64,000 bases of DNA from Kosakonia radicincitans DSM 16656 (GCF_000280495.2 NZ_CP018016.1:5642001-5706000), one strand, 5' to 3'. Positions 32,473 to 42,299 are shown, numbered from the stretch's first letter. The notes: generated by a model not told the origin, from the letters alone. Program-made: numbers and translations.

Positions 32473-33627
32473 TCACTCGTCATTTTCTGATTCGTACTCA
32501 ACCTCAGCAAGCTTTATTTCGAGCTCTACGCCCGTCGTGAAGCCATTATTATTGAGGCTATGAGTCACCCTACTAATCAACCACGCCTGCTCATCTATGA
32601 CGCTCTTAAACCCCGATACTTTTACCGGCGTTTCCGGGTAGAGATCGGCGCGCCCGACGGCCAGACTTATCGAGAACTCAGCTACACCGCGTTGTAGCTT
32701 GTCCCATTTCGCCTGCGCCGCCCGCATGGCCTGGGCTTTTGTGGCATACACCGTTGTAAGCGAAAATACGTTATCCGCCTCACCGGCCAGATATTCACCC
32801 TCGCGGGCTTCCGGTATTCTGACTTCCTTCTTTTTCGCTTTGGCTTTCGGGTGCTGTAGCGCGCGTAAATGCTGTTCTCTGGGCTTGCGCTTCACCTTCA
32901 CCTTTTTCGGTTTCGGGTCTTTGGTATGAAGCCACTGAGCCGTAACGCCGGTATAAGCGCCCCGGTCGGCAATCGCAAACTGATGCCGGTCGCCATCGCG
33001 GCGGGTGATCGTCACCTGCGGGATGGGCTTGCCGCTGGCGGTTGTGGCATTCCCGGCTCTGAGAAACAGCAGTTTCCCCGCCTTGACCGACACCTCGCCG
33101 CCGTTCCGGTCAGCCAGCCGAGTAAGAAATTTAGCGTCGGATTCCTGCGTCTGGTCGATATGCGGGATATGAATCCCGGCCAGCGCCGGGGTGACACTCG
33201 CCGTCAGCTTGTTACGTGCGGCGATCGCCGCCACGATATCGCCGAGGGTTTTGTCGTGCCAGGACTCTTCACGCCGGGAATTCAGCGTACCGCGAAAATC
33301 AGCGCTGCGGGCGCGGATGGTCACGGTATCAGGCGCGCCCCGGTGCTCAACCTCATCAACGGTAAAACTGCCCTTGCCGACCAGCGCGGAATCTTTCCAG
33401 CCGAGGAACAGGGTCAGCACCGCACCGCGCACCGGCAACTGCACAAGGCCGTCGCTGTCATCGAGCTCAATATCGAGCTGGTCAGCCTCAAAGCCCCGGT
33501 TATCCGTCATCGTGAGGTCTATCAGCCGGTTGCTGATGTTGCCGGTGATATCCTTACTGTCCAGTTTCAGCATAAACGCGGGGGTGAGTGAGCTCCCCGC
33601 CTGGCTGTAGAGTATTTCTGACATCAT
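32473..33627 (-). CDS. D: Tail protein gpD (baseplate hub)
   Basis: 384 residues (P2 gpD about 387), the phage late control D family, the P2 counterpart of the T4 gp27-type hub linking tube and spike. A lysine-rich internal stretch (KPKKVKVKRK) is seen near 240. The start overlaps the end of U by four bases, showing translational coupling. Confidence 0.93.
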   Translation of the reverse strand: MMSEILYSQAGSSLTPAFMLKLDSKDITGNISNRLIDLTMTDNRGFEADQLDIELDDSDGLVQLPVRGAVLTLFLGWKDSALVGKGSFTVDEVEHRGAPDTVTIRARSADFRGTLNSRREESWHDKTLGDIVAAIAARNKLTASVTPALAGIHIPHIDQTQESDAKFLTRLADRNGGEVSVKAGKLLFLRAGNATTASGKPIPQVTITRRDGDRHQFAIADRGAYTGVTAQWLHTKDPKPKKVKVKRKPREQHLRALQHPKAKAKKKEVRIPEAREGEYLAGEADNVFSLTTVYATKAQAMRAAQAKWDKLQRGVAEFSISLAVGRADLYPETPVKVSGFKSVIDEQAWLISRVTHSLNNNGFTTGVELEIKLAEVEYESENDE

Positions 33628-34100
33628 AACCCCGGCGTTGTGATTAATCTGGTGGCGGCCTCTTTTGCTTTCCCGGCCAGCATGTCAGCCTGCTGACTCA
33701 GGTCGCCATATACCGCTGCGAGCGACTCATCCACGCGCGTTAACGCCAGCGTAAAATCAATCTTCCGGGGTGAGCCGTCGGAAAAAAACTCCGCGCCGGT
33801 TTCGTTAATGCTGTTGATGACATACATGCCGTAAATCTGGCCGGTTCCGGCAATCAGCGGCCATGCCTTACCCTGTTCGGCCATCTGCCTGAGCGCGGTC
33901 AGTGTCAGCGTCCCGCCGGTAATTTCCGGGTAAAGCGTGCCATTGAGCGTGATTTTTTCCTCCCCGACGCCGAGAAACTGGAAAGCATCGCGCTTACCTA
34001 CGCGGCTGTTTGACGGCCAGCGATATTCCGCGTCGCGCTGCATGCCCTGAAACGGCAGTGTCTGGCGCATAAAGACGAAGAAACCTAAAGCAAGCATCAT
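33624..34100 (-). CDS. U: Tail protein gpU
   Basis: 158 residues (P2 gpU about 159), the phage P2 GpU family needed for tail assembly. It overlaps D at its end and lies 15 bp after T. The N-terminal MMLALGFFVFMRQTLPFQ is typical of the family. Confidence 0.92.
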   Translation of the reverse strand: MMLALGFFVFMRQTLPFQGMQRDAEYRWPSNSRVGKRDAFQFLGVGEEKITLNGTLYPEITGGTLTLTALRQMAEQGKAWPLIAGTGQIYGMYVINSINETGAEFFSDGSPRKIDFTLALTRVDESLAAVYGDLSQQADMLAGKAKEAATRLITTPGL

Positions 34101-34115
34101 CTCTGAATGTCTCCC

Positions 34116-36557
34116 TTATCCGTCGTGGCGCATGCTGGAACGTTCGCGGGCGCGTTTCTCACGGTCGGCCTTTTCAACGGCATCCTGCAACTGCCGCCCG
34201 AGTTCGCCGCCCGGTGCGCCGCCGTTCTGCATCGTGATGTTGTAATGGCTTTGCCGGTTATCGACATAGGATTTACCGCCGGGGGCAACGGCGGGCTGAT
34301 ATCCCTGATAACCGCCATAGGTACTGGTTGCCGGGATATAGGTGCCGTTCTGCGCCGCCGCGCCAGCTTTTACGGCTTTCTGGTCAAGATCGCTGGATTC
34401 TTTATTGATGAGGCCGAGTTTATCGAGCACCCAGTCTATTCCCTGTTTCAGTTTGTTAAACGCGGTAAGCGGCATCAGCAGTGCATCTGCCAGTGCCTGT
34501 CCAAACAGGACGCCGGTATCTTTGCAGGCGTTAAGCGTGTCCTGCGTGGATTTAACCGGCTCAATCAGTTTTTTGAACCAGTCCCATACCGCCTTTAATT
34601 TCTCGCCAAGCCAGTCAAAAACGGGCTTAAGCGGCGAAAACAGTTCCCCGACCGGCGCAAATGCGGCAGTCAGACCTTCAACAACCCCGCTGAAAAAGGC
34701 GCTGATGGGCTCCCAGTATTTACGGATGAGCAGCGCACCGGCGACAATTGCCACGCCGATCGCCACAATCGGCCATGTCAGCGCGCCGAGCACCGTCATA
34801 ATTGCCCCGCCCACCACACTGAAGACCGTCCCGAGCACACCGGCAATCGCTATGATGGCATTTATCCCGGTGATGACCGGCCATGCCACCAGACCGATAG
34901 CGCCGACAAGCCCCACCACGCCGACAGCCACCGCCGCAATCACGCCCAGCGTCTGCGCCAGCCCTTTGTTTTTCTGTATCCAGCCATCAAGCCTGAGCAC
35001 GTAACCTGTAGCGGTCTGCACCAGTTTTCGGAGCGAGGATTCCTGCTGGTCAAACAGGTCAGTACCGACCGCCTCATAAGCCGACTGGAACTCTTTAAAG
35101 TCGCCGCCGAGGTTGTCCTGCATGACGTTGACCAGTTCCTCCGTTTTCCCGTCCGAGGCTTTAAACGCAGCGGTCAGCGCATCCAGTTTCCCGCCCGAGG
35201 CGGCGGCCATTAACACCGCCGCTGATGAACTGGCTTCTTCACCGAATATCGTTTTCAGGTATTCGGCGCGCTGGCCGGTGCCGAGTTTGTTTTTCTCAAA
35301 ACTGGCCTGCATTTCTTTCAGGATGGTGAAGATGGGCCGGGTGTTACCTTTTTTATCTGCCGTGGTGATGCCAAGCTCTTTAATCGCCCGGTACGCCTCG
35401 CCGGTCGGTGCCTGTAAGCGCGTTATCACCGCGCGGCTCCCCGTACCGGCCATCGAGCCGGTGATTTTCGCATCATGTAACGCGCCCACCATGGCGGCGG
35501 CCTGCTCGATACTCACCCCGGCATTTTTTGCCACCGGCGCGGCATAGGTCAGCGCATCACTCAGGCCGTCAAAGTCAGCGGCGGTTTTGTTCATCGTCAT
35601 GGAGAGAACATCACCGATGTGTGCGACCTTATCGTTTGAAAGCTGAAACGCGGATTTCATCCCCATCAACAGACCGGCGTTTTCCTCCATCGTGCGCCGG
35701 TTAGCCAGCGCCATATTCAGGGTCACCGGCGTGACAGCCTGAATCGCTGCCGCATCACCGCCCCCTTTCGCAATGATGATTTGCGCACCGGCGGCATCAT
35801 CCGCCGAGGCGGCCGTGTTGTCGCCAAGCTGGCGCGCCTGTCTGCGCAGCGCGGTCATTTCCACCGAGTCTTTACCCACGCCGAGCACCGCCTGAAGCTC
35901 CGAGTTCTTTTGCGCAAAGTCATAGCCCGGTTTCAGCAGTGCCGCCCCGGCAAGCGTTGCCGTGGTTGCCATTCCCGCCCCTGCCGCGCCCACCGCAGCG
36001 GCGTTACCGGCGAGCGCCTTCCCGGCCTGATAGCGCTGTTTTACCCGGCTGAGTTTCTCCTGTTGCGCACTGACGCGCGCCAGCGCCTCACGCTGCCGGT
36101 TGAGCTGTGAGGTGGTTTCACTGATGGTGGTTTTAAGTTTTCGCTCGTCAGCGGCCAGCGTGCGGGTGTTTATCCCGGCAAGGCTGAGCTCCTGGCGCTG
36201 ACGCTGCACGGATTCACGCAGGCTGTTGTGTTTAAGCTGGAGCGCGGCGGCGCTTTTGCGTGCCGTCTCCATTGCCTGCGCCTGCGCGCGGGTCGGCTGT
36301 TCAGTGTTTTTAAACTGAAGCGCCAGCGCGGCGGCTTCATCTCTGGCTTTTTTCAGCGCCTGCTCAGTGACCGCAAGTTGTGCGCGGGTTTTACGAAAGC
36401 CGTCAATCTTCGACGCCTGCCCGTTGAGCTCACGCAATGCGGTTTGTGTTGTGCGCATCCCTCCGGCCAGCTCCTTACTGGCCTTGTCGATGGATTTTAA
36501 CGGGCGGGTCGCCTGGTCAACAGCTTTGAGTAATACCTGTAATTTCACGCTACTCAT
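34116..36557 (-). CDS. T: Tail tape measure protein gpT
   Basis: 813 residues (P2 gpT about 815). The N-terminal part (1-200) is coiled coil. A TP901-type tape measure core follows, then a strongly hydrophobic stretch (about 540-625, several membrane-like helices), as usual for proteins that enter the host membrane on DNA injection. The length sets the tail length. Its ATG overlaps the stop of the E' frame. Confidence 0.95.
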   Translation of the reverse strand: MSSVKLQVLLKAVDQATRPLKSIDKASKELAGGMRTTQTALRELNGQASKIDGFRKTRAQLAVTEQALKKARDEAAALALQFKNTEQPTRAQAQAMETARKSAAALQLKHNSLRESVQRQRQELSLAGINTRTLAADERKLKTTISETTSQLNRQREALARVSAQQEKLSRVKQRYQAGKALAGNAAAVGAAGAGMATTATLAGAALLKPGYDFAQKNSELQAVLGVGKDSVEMTALRRQARQLGDNTAASADDAAGAQIIIAKGGGDAAAIQAVTPVTLNMALANRRTMEENAGLLMGMKSAFQLSNDKVAHIGDVLSMTMNKTAADFDGLSDALTYAAPVAKNAGVSIEQAAAMVGALHDAKITGSMAGTGSRAVITRLQAPTGEAYRAIKELGITTADKKGNTRPIFTILKEMQASFEKNKLGTGQRAEYLKTIFGEEASSSAAVLMAAASGGKLDALTAAFKASDGKTEELVNVMQDNLGGDFKEFQSAYEAVGTDLFDQQESSLRKLVQTATGYVLRLDGWIQKNKGLAQTLGVIAAVAVGVVGLVGAIGLVAWPVITGINAIIAIAGVLGTVFSVVGGAIMTVLGALTWPIVAIGVAIVAGALLIRKYWEPISAFFSGVVEGLTAAFAPVGELFSPLKPVFDWLGEKLKAVWDWFKKLIEPVKSTQDTLNACKDTGVLFGQALADALLMPLTAFNKLKQGIDWVLDKLGLINKESSDLDQKAVKAGAAAQNGTYIPATSTYGGYQGYQPAVAPGGKSYVDNRQSHYNITMQNGGAPGGELGRQLQDAVEKADREKRARERSSMRHDG

Positions 36558-36977
36558 TCGTGTTTCCGCTTCGCTGGATGGCTTTTTCTCGCCATGTAAT
36601 GAGTTCTGTCAGGCTCAGGGGAAAGAGCTCTGAGGGCGGCCAGTGGAAAATCACCGCGATATCCGCCATCAGGTCATCAACAGAGAGTGTGTCGGGGAAA
36701 TTTACTGCACCGAATTCGGCGACAAAAAACCGATCACCTTACCCGCCAGGGCAACGAGGTCAGGCAGCTCAAGCGCGGCGACTTCCTGCTCGGTGAGCGA
36801 GGGGGCGCTCATGCGCGGCAGCACTTTTATCAGGGCGTCAACTTCGGAGTTTGCCACCGCCGCAAGGCTGACGCCGCGCAGCGTCCCGGCGTTCGGTTTA
36901 ATCAGGGTGATGGCGTCGATAATCTGCTCGCCGCGCTTAACAGGATTTTCCAGGGTGATCACGTTGTCGTTATTCAT
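36550..36977 (-). CDS. E': gpE+E' frameshift product (programmed -1 frameshift)
   Basis: Reading E to the slippery T-TTT-TTG (36723-36729), then shifting by -1, gives VAEFGAVNFPDT and runs on to a TAG at 36550-36552. The product is 142 residues (85 from E plus 57), the same length as in P2. This is the tail-assembly frameshift conserved in tailed phages, like lambda G/GT. The E' frame has no start codon of its own in a suitable place. Confidence 0.9.
36702..36977 (-). CDS. E: Tail assembly protein gpE
   Basis: 91 residues, exactly the P2 gpE length. It is a tape-measure chaperone-type protein. Near its end the sequence TTTTTTG (complement of 36723-36729) lets a fraction of ribosomes shift by -1 to make gpE+E'. 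Confidence 0.93.
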   Translation of the reverse strand: MNNDNVITLENPVKRGEQIIDAITLIKPNAGTLRGVSLAAVANSEVDALIKVLPRMSAPSLTEQEVAALELPDLVALAGKVIGFLSPNSVQ

Positions 36978-37038
36978 GGTGTTCTCTTTTTAATCAGGTT
37001 TTCGGGTTAACCGGCCAGCGCACTGGCCGGGGTGAAAA

Positions 37039-37557
37039 TTACAGGCCGATATTGCGGCGGTGCTGCTCCAGCCGGTCGGTGCCGTTGACCTTCTCCACCA
37101 TGTTGAGGGTGTCGATTTCAACCAGCTCTTTGCCGTCCATCGTCAGTTTGAAATAGGTACAGACGACCGAAATTTTCGCTTCGGTGTCTTCGCCGGGTTT
37201 GTTCTCGCCGGTGTCGATTTCCTTCTGACGGCCACGCATCACCACTTCAACGGCGACCGTTTCGCCGGTGTCGTCACGCTGGTAGGAACCGGCAAAACGC
37301 ACCGGCACGGCATCGACGCCGGTCGCGCCGTACAGCTCCCAGATAACCGAATCCGGGAAACCGCCGAGCGACCATTCCATTGACAGGGCATCATCATCGA
37401 GGCCGAGATCAACCGGCGCGACGCCGTTCATACCTGCCCCGCGATAGTTTTCGAGCTTGCGTGTCAGCTTCGGCAGGGTGATCGACTTCGCGATACCCTG
37501 ATAGCTGTAGCCATTCAGAAACACATTCATGTATTTCAGTTTTCGCGGCATTGCCAT
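37039..37557 (-). CDS. FII: Major tail tube protein gpFII
   Basis: 172 residues, the P2 length, very close to P2 FII (MAMPRKLKYMNVFLNG). It forms the inner tube of the contractile tail. It lies directly after the sheath gene FI. Confidence 0.96.
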   Translation of the reverse strand: MAMPRKLKYMNVFLNGYSYQGIAKSITLPKLTRKLENYRGAGMNGVAPVDLGLDDDALSMEWSLGGFPDSVIWELYGATGVDAVPVRFAGSYQRDDTGETVAVEVVMRGRQKEIDTGENKPGEDTEAKISVVCTYFKLTMDGKELVEIDTLNMVEKVNGTDRLEQHRRNIGL

Positions 37558-37569
37558 TTATCAGGCTCC

Positions 37570-38760
37570 TTAATTGCTGTTAACCGAGGAAACCAGCGTC
37601 GCCAGATATTTATCGGTGATGCGCTGGCGCAGGGTCAGATTTTCCAGTGGGGGAACCGGCGTATAGTCATAATCGATATACAGTTTCCCGGCTTTCAGGG
37701 TCTCGGCGTCGTTGGCGTCCTCGTCAAACCAGCAGGTCGCATCGACGATGTAGCCGTTACTTTTCAGCTCGCGGAATTTCGCGTTAATGCCGTCCACGAT
37801 GTCGCGGATCAGCGTCGCGGTGATCGGCTTGTCGACCGCCCACATGTGCGCCTCGGCCATTGTGTCGGCGATAACCTGCGCCGTGCGGGTGTAGTTCTCA
37901 AACAGGAAAAGCGGATCGTCGGAGCAGGTACGGTTGCCCCAGAAGCGGAAGCCATCTTTGCGAATCAGCGTGGTCACGCCCGCCTCGTTGAGCAGGTCGG
38001 CATCGGTGCCCGGCTCCTGCAAATCCCAGAACACTGACGCGCTGATGCCGGTCACGCCGTTGACGCCGACGTTAGACAGGGTTTTATGCCAGCCGACAGA
38101 CTGGTCGATGTATGCACGCAGACCGAGGGCGCGGGCGGTGGCGTAAGCCGTGGCGGTCGCATTTTTCACGGTGTCCCAGGCGAGAAAATCCGGCCAGATA
38201 ACCATTAATTCACGCTGGCTGAAGTTGTCGCGGTATCTGATGGCATCAGAGAGGGTTTTACAGCCCCACGCGCTGACATAGCCGAACGCGCGCAGCTTCT
38301 GGCAAACGGGCGCAAGCGCGGTGGCGACTTCCAGGGTGTCGAATCCCGGCACACCGAGGATGCGGGGTTTTACGCCGGTCACAGCTTCGGCGGTCAGCAG
38401 TGCTTTCAGGCCGGTGTATTTGCCGTTCTCGTCCGTGGTGCCGATGATGCTGGAAATGGTCTGCGCGAGCGCCTCTTCTTCATCGTCGCCGGTTCCCTCC
38501 GCCACGCGCACGACGACGGTCACCGGTTTTGACTGGTCGGCGATGGCCTGGAGTGACGCGGCCAGCGTGCCTTTTTTACCGGCTTTGGCGATGGCGCTTT
38601 GTACGCTGGTGATCAGCACCGGCTCATTGAGAGGGAAAGTGGCCGCGTCGGCATCGCTGGCGGTACAGACCATGCCGACGATTGCCGTTGAGACCGTGGA
38701 AATGACGCGCGTGCCGTCGTTAATTTCGACGACCTGCACACCATGATGATAATCACTCAT
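37570..38760 (-). CDS. FI: Tail sheath protein gpFI
   Basis: 396 residues, the P2 length, contractile tail sheath family. It begins MSDYHHGVQVVEINDGTR and contains the sheath DUF/ring segments ending LRQRITDKYLATLVSS. It is first in the FI-FII-E-T-U-D-ogr operon, with the candidate PF promoter about 30-90 bp upstream. Confidence 0.96.
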   Translation of the reverse strand: MSDYHHGVQVVEINDGTRVISTVSTAIVGMVCTASDADAATFPLNEPVLITSVQSAIAKAGKKGTLAASLQAIADQSKPVTVVVRVAEGTGDDEEEALAQTISSIIGTTDENGKYTGLKALLTAEAVTGVKPRILGVPGFDTLEVATALAPVCQKLRAFGYVSAWGCKTLSDAIRYRDNFSQRELMVIWPDFLAWDTVKNATATAYATARALGLRAYIDQSVGWHKTLSNVGVNGVTGISASVFWDLQEPGTDADLLNEAGVTTLIRKDGFRFWGNRTCSDDPLFLFENYTRTAQVIADTMAEAHMWAVDKPITATLIRDIVDGINAKFRELKSNGYIVDATCWFDEDANDAETLKAGKLYIDYDYTPVPPLENLTLRQRITDKYLATLVSSVNSN

Positions 38761-38790
38761 CCGTTTAACTCCGTGGGGTTGGGGTGAGTG

Positions 38791-38850
38791 TTATTTTCCA
38801 GGCTGTGCGGGCGCGGGGCTATTTATCAGGGATGGTTGCGGTGCAGTACA
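38791..38850 (-). promoter_or_regulatory. Candidate Ogr-dependent late promoter PF
   Basis: On the minus strand TGT-N12-CCA occupies 38833-38850, one base from the P2 late-promoter consensus TGT-N12-ACA. AAATAA at 38791-38796, 36 bases downstream, is a suitable -10 box. The spacing equals that at the O promoter (53400-53459). The rest of 38761-39164 (404 bp) holds no gene; its right part is AT-rich and probably contains the promoter of the rightward cargo genes. Confidence 0.7.
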
Positions 38851-39164
38851 ACACTAAACAAAAAAGGCGGGTAAATGCCACAGGTTGATTGACCTGCGCC
38901 CAAAGAATTAATGCAGTGCGGACTTAGTAATTTCCGCTCCTAGCACGACGCTGCCGGTCACGCTGTGACTGTACATCAGACATCGACAGGCAGCTTTGCG
39001 CGAGGAGCAGACATTCGCTCTATTTTTTATTTTATCGCATTACCAATAGCCGCATACCCTTGGTTGAATTCTTTGGTATATCGTTCTTTTAGTCAGACTT
39101 TACTGTTTTGAATCGAAAATTTGTGCAATCTTTTTCACTCATGTACTAGTTAGATGGTTTTAAG

Positions 39165-39458
39165 GTGGATTTTTCTTTAATTGAGGATGTCAGAAACCGT
39201 ATCGATCAGATTGACAGTGAACTGGTTAAAATGATCGCGCAACGCAGCCAGAGTGTTAAAGCAGCAGCTTTCAAAAGTGGCCATTCAGCCGTGCGTGCTC
39301 CAGACCGCGTTCAGCAGGTAATCGACAAGGTAAGTAAACAGGCGACTGAAGCAGGACTTCCCACAGTAATTATCGAAAAGGTCTATCGGACGATGATCGA
39401 TGCGTTTATCAATTATGAACTCAGGCAACACGACCAACTGCGACAGGAGAAATGCTGA
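39165..39458 (+). CDS. AroQ-fold chorismate mutase / isochorismate-pyruvate lyase-like protein
   Basis: 97 residues, GTG start with AAGG just before. It aligns by eye with PchB and AroQ chorismate mutases: R10 (DVRNRIDQID), R27, K37 in the mobile loop and R48 (APDRVQQVI) match catalytic or substrate-binding positions. The usual C-terminal glutamine is replaced by E85 (FINYELRQ). The fold is a three-helix intertwined dimer. It could be a mutase or a PchB-type lyase; sequence alone does not decide. It starts a three-gene rightward cargo unit inside the prophage, opposite to the late genes. Confidence 0.75.
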   Translation: MDFSLIEDVRNRIDQIDSELVKMIAQRSQSVKAAAFKSGHSAVRAPDRVQQVIDKVSKQATEAGLPTVIIEKVYRTMIDAFINYELRQHDQLRQEKC

Positions 39459-39462
39459 CATC

Positions 39463-40272
39463 GTGCGTCAACATTCCATTGAGCTCCTCCCCATAACTGT
39501 AGCGGGTGTCGAGGCGGTAAACGCCAACAGCGACATCTCATTCGGGCGGCATACTCACGACCAGTATGGCATTGGTTTGATGGACAGCGGCGGGCAAAAA
39601 TCCCTGAGTGGGCGCGGATATGTCGAATCGAACGCGGGTGATGTTATCACTGTTAACCCGGGGGAAGTTCACGACGGTACCCCGCTCGATGGCCCGCGAG
39701 CCTGGCGGATGCTTTATTTTGATACTGAGATTATAAATCAATGCTTTATCGATATTTCCGATGGTAAATATGCCAGCGGCGAATTTGCCCTGCCTGTATC
39801 GACGAATGCCGGTATGGCAAAAAGTTTTAACCAGTTATATCAAGTCATTACTAGTGGTAATGGCGATGTAGAAAAGCTTGCTGCGGATGAAGCGTTATTA
39901 GTCCTGACCAAAGCGTTGGCCCAAATGCCCCGGACTCAGGTGAAAATGCCCATCGAAGGGGTGTTATACGCGAAGGAAAAAATGGATGACGCGCCGGGGA
40001 GTGCCACATCTCTTACTGAGCTGGCGGCGATTGCCGGACTCGGGCAGTTTACATTTTTACGCGCTTTTGCACATTACAGTGGAATGACCCCGCATGCCTA
40101 TCTTTTGCAGCGACGCCTGTCCCTGGTTCGAAAGCTTATCAGGGGCGGAATGAACCTTGCTGATGCAGCCATTGCGGGTGGATTTGCGGATCAAAGCCAC
40201 ATGACCCGTCTGTTTGGTCGCAGCTATGGCTATACGCCGGGCCTCTATGCGCAACAGATTTCAAAAATATAG
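39463..40272 (+). CDS. AraC-family regulator (cargo)
   Basis: 269 residues from GTG 39463, four bases after the previous stop and with AGGAG upstream; in-frame starts at 39400 would overlap the mutase gene. An N-terminal cupin-like sensor (HTHDQYGIG, NPGEVHDG) is followed by a C-terminal double helix-turn-helix ending GFADQSHMTRLFGRSYG. Such cupin-AraC proteins often control a neighbouring LysE exporter, which follows here. The effector is unknown. Confidence 0.85.
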   Translation: MRQHSIELLPITVAGVEAVNANSDISFGRHTHDQYGIGLMDSGGQKSLSGRGYVESNAGDVITVNPGEVHDGTPLDGPRAWRMLYFDTEIINQCFIDISDGKYASGEFALPVSTNAGMAKSFNQLYQVITSGNGDVEKLAADEALLVLTKALAQMPRTQVKMPIEGVLYAKEKMDDAPGSATSLTELAAIAGLGQFTFLRAFAHYSGMTPHAYLLQRRLSLVRKLIRGGMNLADAAIAGGFADQSHMTRLFGRSYGYTPGLYAQQISKI

Positions 40273-40368
40273 CTGTCAGTGCCGCTGCAATTTTATTCAA
40301 GACAGAGAAAACCTCTTAATCGAATACTGAAACGGTTATTTCAGCTGCCGATGAGGGGTAAAATTTTG

Positions 40369-40983
40369 ATGCTCTATAACGATTTTCTGGTGACATCTCT
40401 GCTGATTGTTATGTCACCCGGTACTGGTGCCATCATCACGCTTTCTGCCGGCCTCAGGCAGGGAAAACGTAGCGCAATAATTGCTGCTGCCGGATGCACT
40501 CTCGGAGTTTTGCCTCATATGCTGGCTGCAGTTACAGGCCTTGCCGCCCTGCTACATGCCAGTCCGTTACTGTTTTCCATTGTGAAGTATACCGGTGTTG
40601 CTTACCTGCTGTTTATGGCGTGGCAAACGCTACGGGACAAGACACTTTTAACCGCTGATGGTCTCAGGCAGGAGTTATCTCCTGGCACCTTGATAATACG
40701 GGCGGTAGTTGCCAATCTTCTTAATCCCAAACTTTCGCTATTTTTCCTGGCATTCCTTCCGCAGTTTATCGCCTCCGGTGATGTACATCCCACACAGAGT
40801 ATGTTGATTCTTTCAGCTATTTTTGCTGCCATGACTTTTGCGGTATTTTCTCTGTATGGTGCTTTTGCTTCGTCTGTTAGTCATTATGTATTAGGAAATC
40901 CCAGGGTGATGACCGGCATTCGTTGGGGCGTGGCACTGGCCTTTACTGCAGTTGGGATTCGCCTGGCGATGGCTGTGCAATAA
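40369..40983 (+). CDS. LysE/RhtB-family amino-acid exporter (cargo)
   Basis: 204 residues from ATG 40369 (GAGGGG upstream); upstream codons in frame to 40279 give a basic tail not typical of the family. Six transmembrane helices, with the family features SPGTGAIITLSAGLRQGK near the N-terminus and NLLNPKLSLFFLAFLPQF mid-protein. The substrate is unknown; linked to the chorismate-mutase-like gene, an aromatic compound is possible. Confidence 0.85.
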   Translation: MLYNDFLVTSLLIVMSPGTGAIITLSAGLRQGKRSAIIAAAGCTLGVLPHMLAAVTGLAALLHASPLLFSIVKYTGVAYLLFMAWQTLRDKTLLTADGLRQELSPGTLIIRAVVANLLNPKLSLFFLAFLPQFIASGDVHPTQSMLILSAIFAAMTFAVFSLYGAFASSVSHYVLGNPRVMTGIRWGVALAFTAVGIRLAMAVQ

Positions 40984-41060
40984 TAAAGACTTGTGTTAGA
41001 TAACGCCTGAAAGGGAGGATTTAACGTCCGCTTCACGCCCTGAGACATTCGACAAGCTTT

Positions 41061-42299
41061 CTACGGCATTAGTAAGGGCGATTTTCGCGCTTCCAGTGCC
41101 AGCAAATATTTCGCTTCGTCATAACGGGTTCTGGTCTTCCAGCAGCGGTAAATAATCCTTATCCATTTGAATGCCAGAGCCCGGATTGCAGACTGGTGAG
41201 ATTTTCCTTTTTCTCGCATCCCCTGATAATACAACTTGGCCCAGTATGATGAGTTAACCGTCTTGGCAGCCCATTCGATAAAGGTTTGCCTGACGAACTT
41301 GGCACACTGCCATCTCCAGTGAACCCAGGATTTTTGACCGCTTCGCTCGGTTACTGGCGCGATGCCAACATAGTTTTGAATTTCTTCGGCGCTGTTAAAG
41401 CGGTCGCGGTTATCACCGAGTGCGGCAAGCATACGCGGTCCCATACACGGCCCCATGCCTGGAAGTGATTTGAACAGTTCAGCATCTGGCAATGGGTCAA
41501 ATAGCGTTTCAATGCGTTCGTCATAGGTTTTGATGATTTCACTCACGACTTTAATTTGTGTCGCCAGTGCTGTTGCCATCAAAGCATTAGCTTCTATAAC
41601 ACTCGGGTCTGCAGTCAATGGGATCGCGTTATTAATACTTGCAACACGTTGCTCGGTGAGGGCTGTTGCGCGGCCACCTTTGGCATTCAGAAAGTGGCGA
41701 ACGGTGTCGCGTCTGGCTCGTTTCAGTTTTTGCAGACTGGGCCACCGTATAATCAGTTCACACAACAGCAAACTACCCCGATGTGAGAACCATTCAAGGG
41801 GTTGAGGATAATACTGCTTAAGCGTGTTAATGAGCCGATTAACAAAGCGGCGTTTGTCTTCTACCAGCAGTCTACGCTGCTCCACTAGTTGTAGAAGTAA
41901 ACGGATATCAGCATTGTCGGGTTCGATGGCTTTTATCTTTTGGGGATAGCGAAGCATCAGATCTAACGCTAACTCGGCATCCTGCGGATCATCCTTCGCA
42001 CCACTTGGCCAGAAGGTCTGCCGATAGCGGGCCAATGATAACGCGTGTACAGGAAAGACAGTAACAAAGGGGTACTTCTGGAGAGCATACACTACCGGGC
42101 CTTTCTTGAGTTCAAGGGCGATAGCGATCCTGCCTTTGACCTTCTGGTGCAACTCATTGAGCCAGGTATCAAGCGCTTCCGGGGTATGTTTAATCACATG
42201 GAATGTGCGCTCACCGTTTTTAAACTGAACGCAGACATCGTGCTTTCTATCCGCCCAGTCCAGACCAACATGAGCAGCAAACTGATCTATAGCAGTCAT
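41061..42299 (-). CDS. IS110-family DEDD transposase
   Basis: 412 residues from ATG 42299, which has AAGGAG six bases upstream; GTG and TTG codons just before are in frame. The N-terminal RuvC-like DEDD domain has GLDWADRKHDV (first D), IALELKKG (E) and AKDDPQDAELALDL (DD pair). The C-terminal part carries the transposase-20 segment LPGMGPCMGPRMLAALGD with the expected serine region behind it. It looks intact. Confidence 0.92.
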   Translation of the reverse strand: MTAIDQFAAHVGLDWADRKHDVCVQFKNGERTFHVIKHTPEALDTWLNELHQKVKGRIAIALELKKGPVVYALQKYPFVTVFPVHALSLARYRQTFWPSGAKDDPQDAELALDLMLRYPQKIKAIEPDNADIRLLLQLVEQRRLLVEDKRRFVNRLINTLKQYYPQPLEWFSHRGSLLLCELIIRWPSLQKLKRARRDTVRHFLNAKGGRATALTEQRVASINNAIPLTADPSVIEANALMATALATQIKVVSEIIKTYDERIETLFDPLPDAELFKSLPGMGPCMGPRMLAALGDNRDRFNSAEEIQNYVGIAPVTERSGQKSWVHWRWQCAKFVRQTFIEWAAKTVNSSYWAKLYYQGMREKGKSHQSAIRALAFKWIRIIYRCWKTRTRYDEAKYLLALEARKSPLLMP

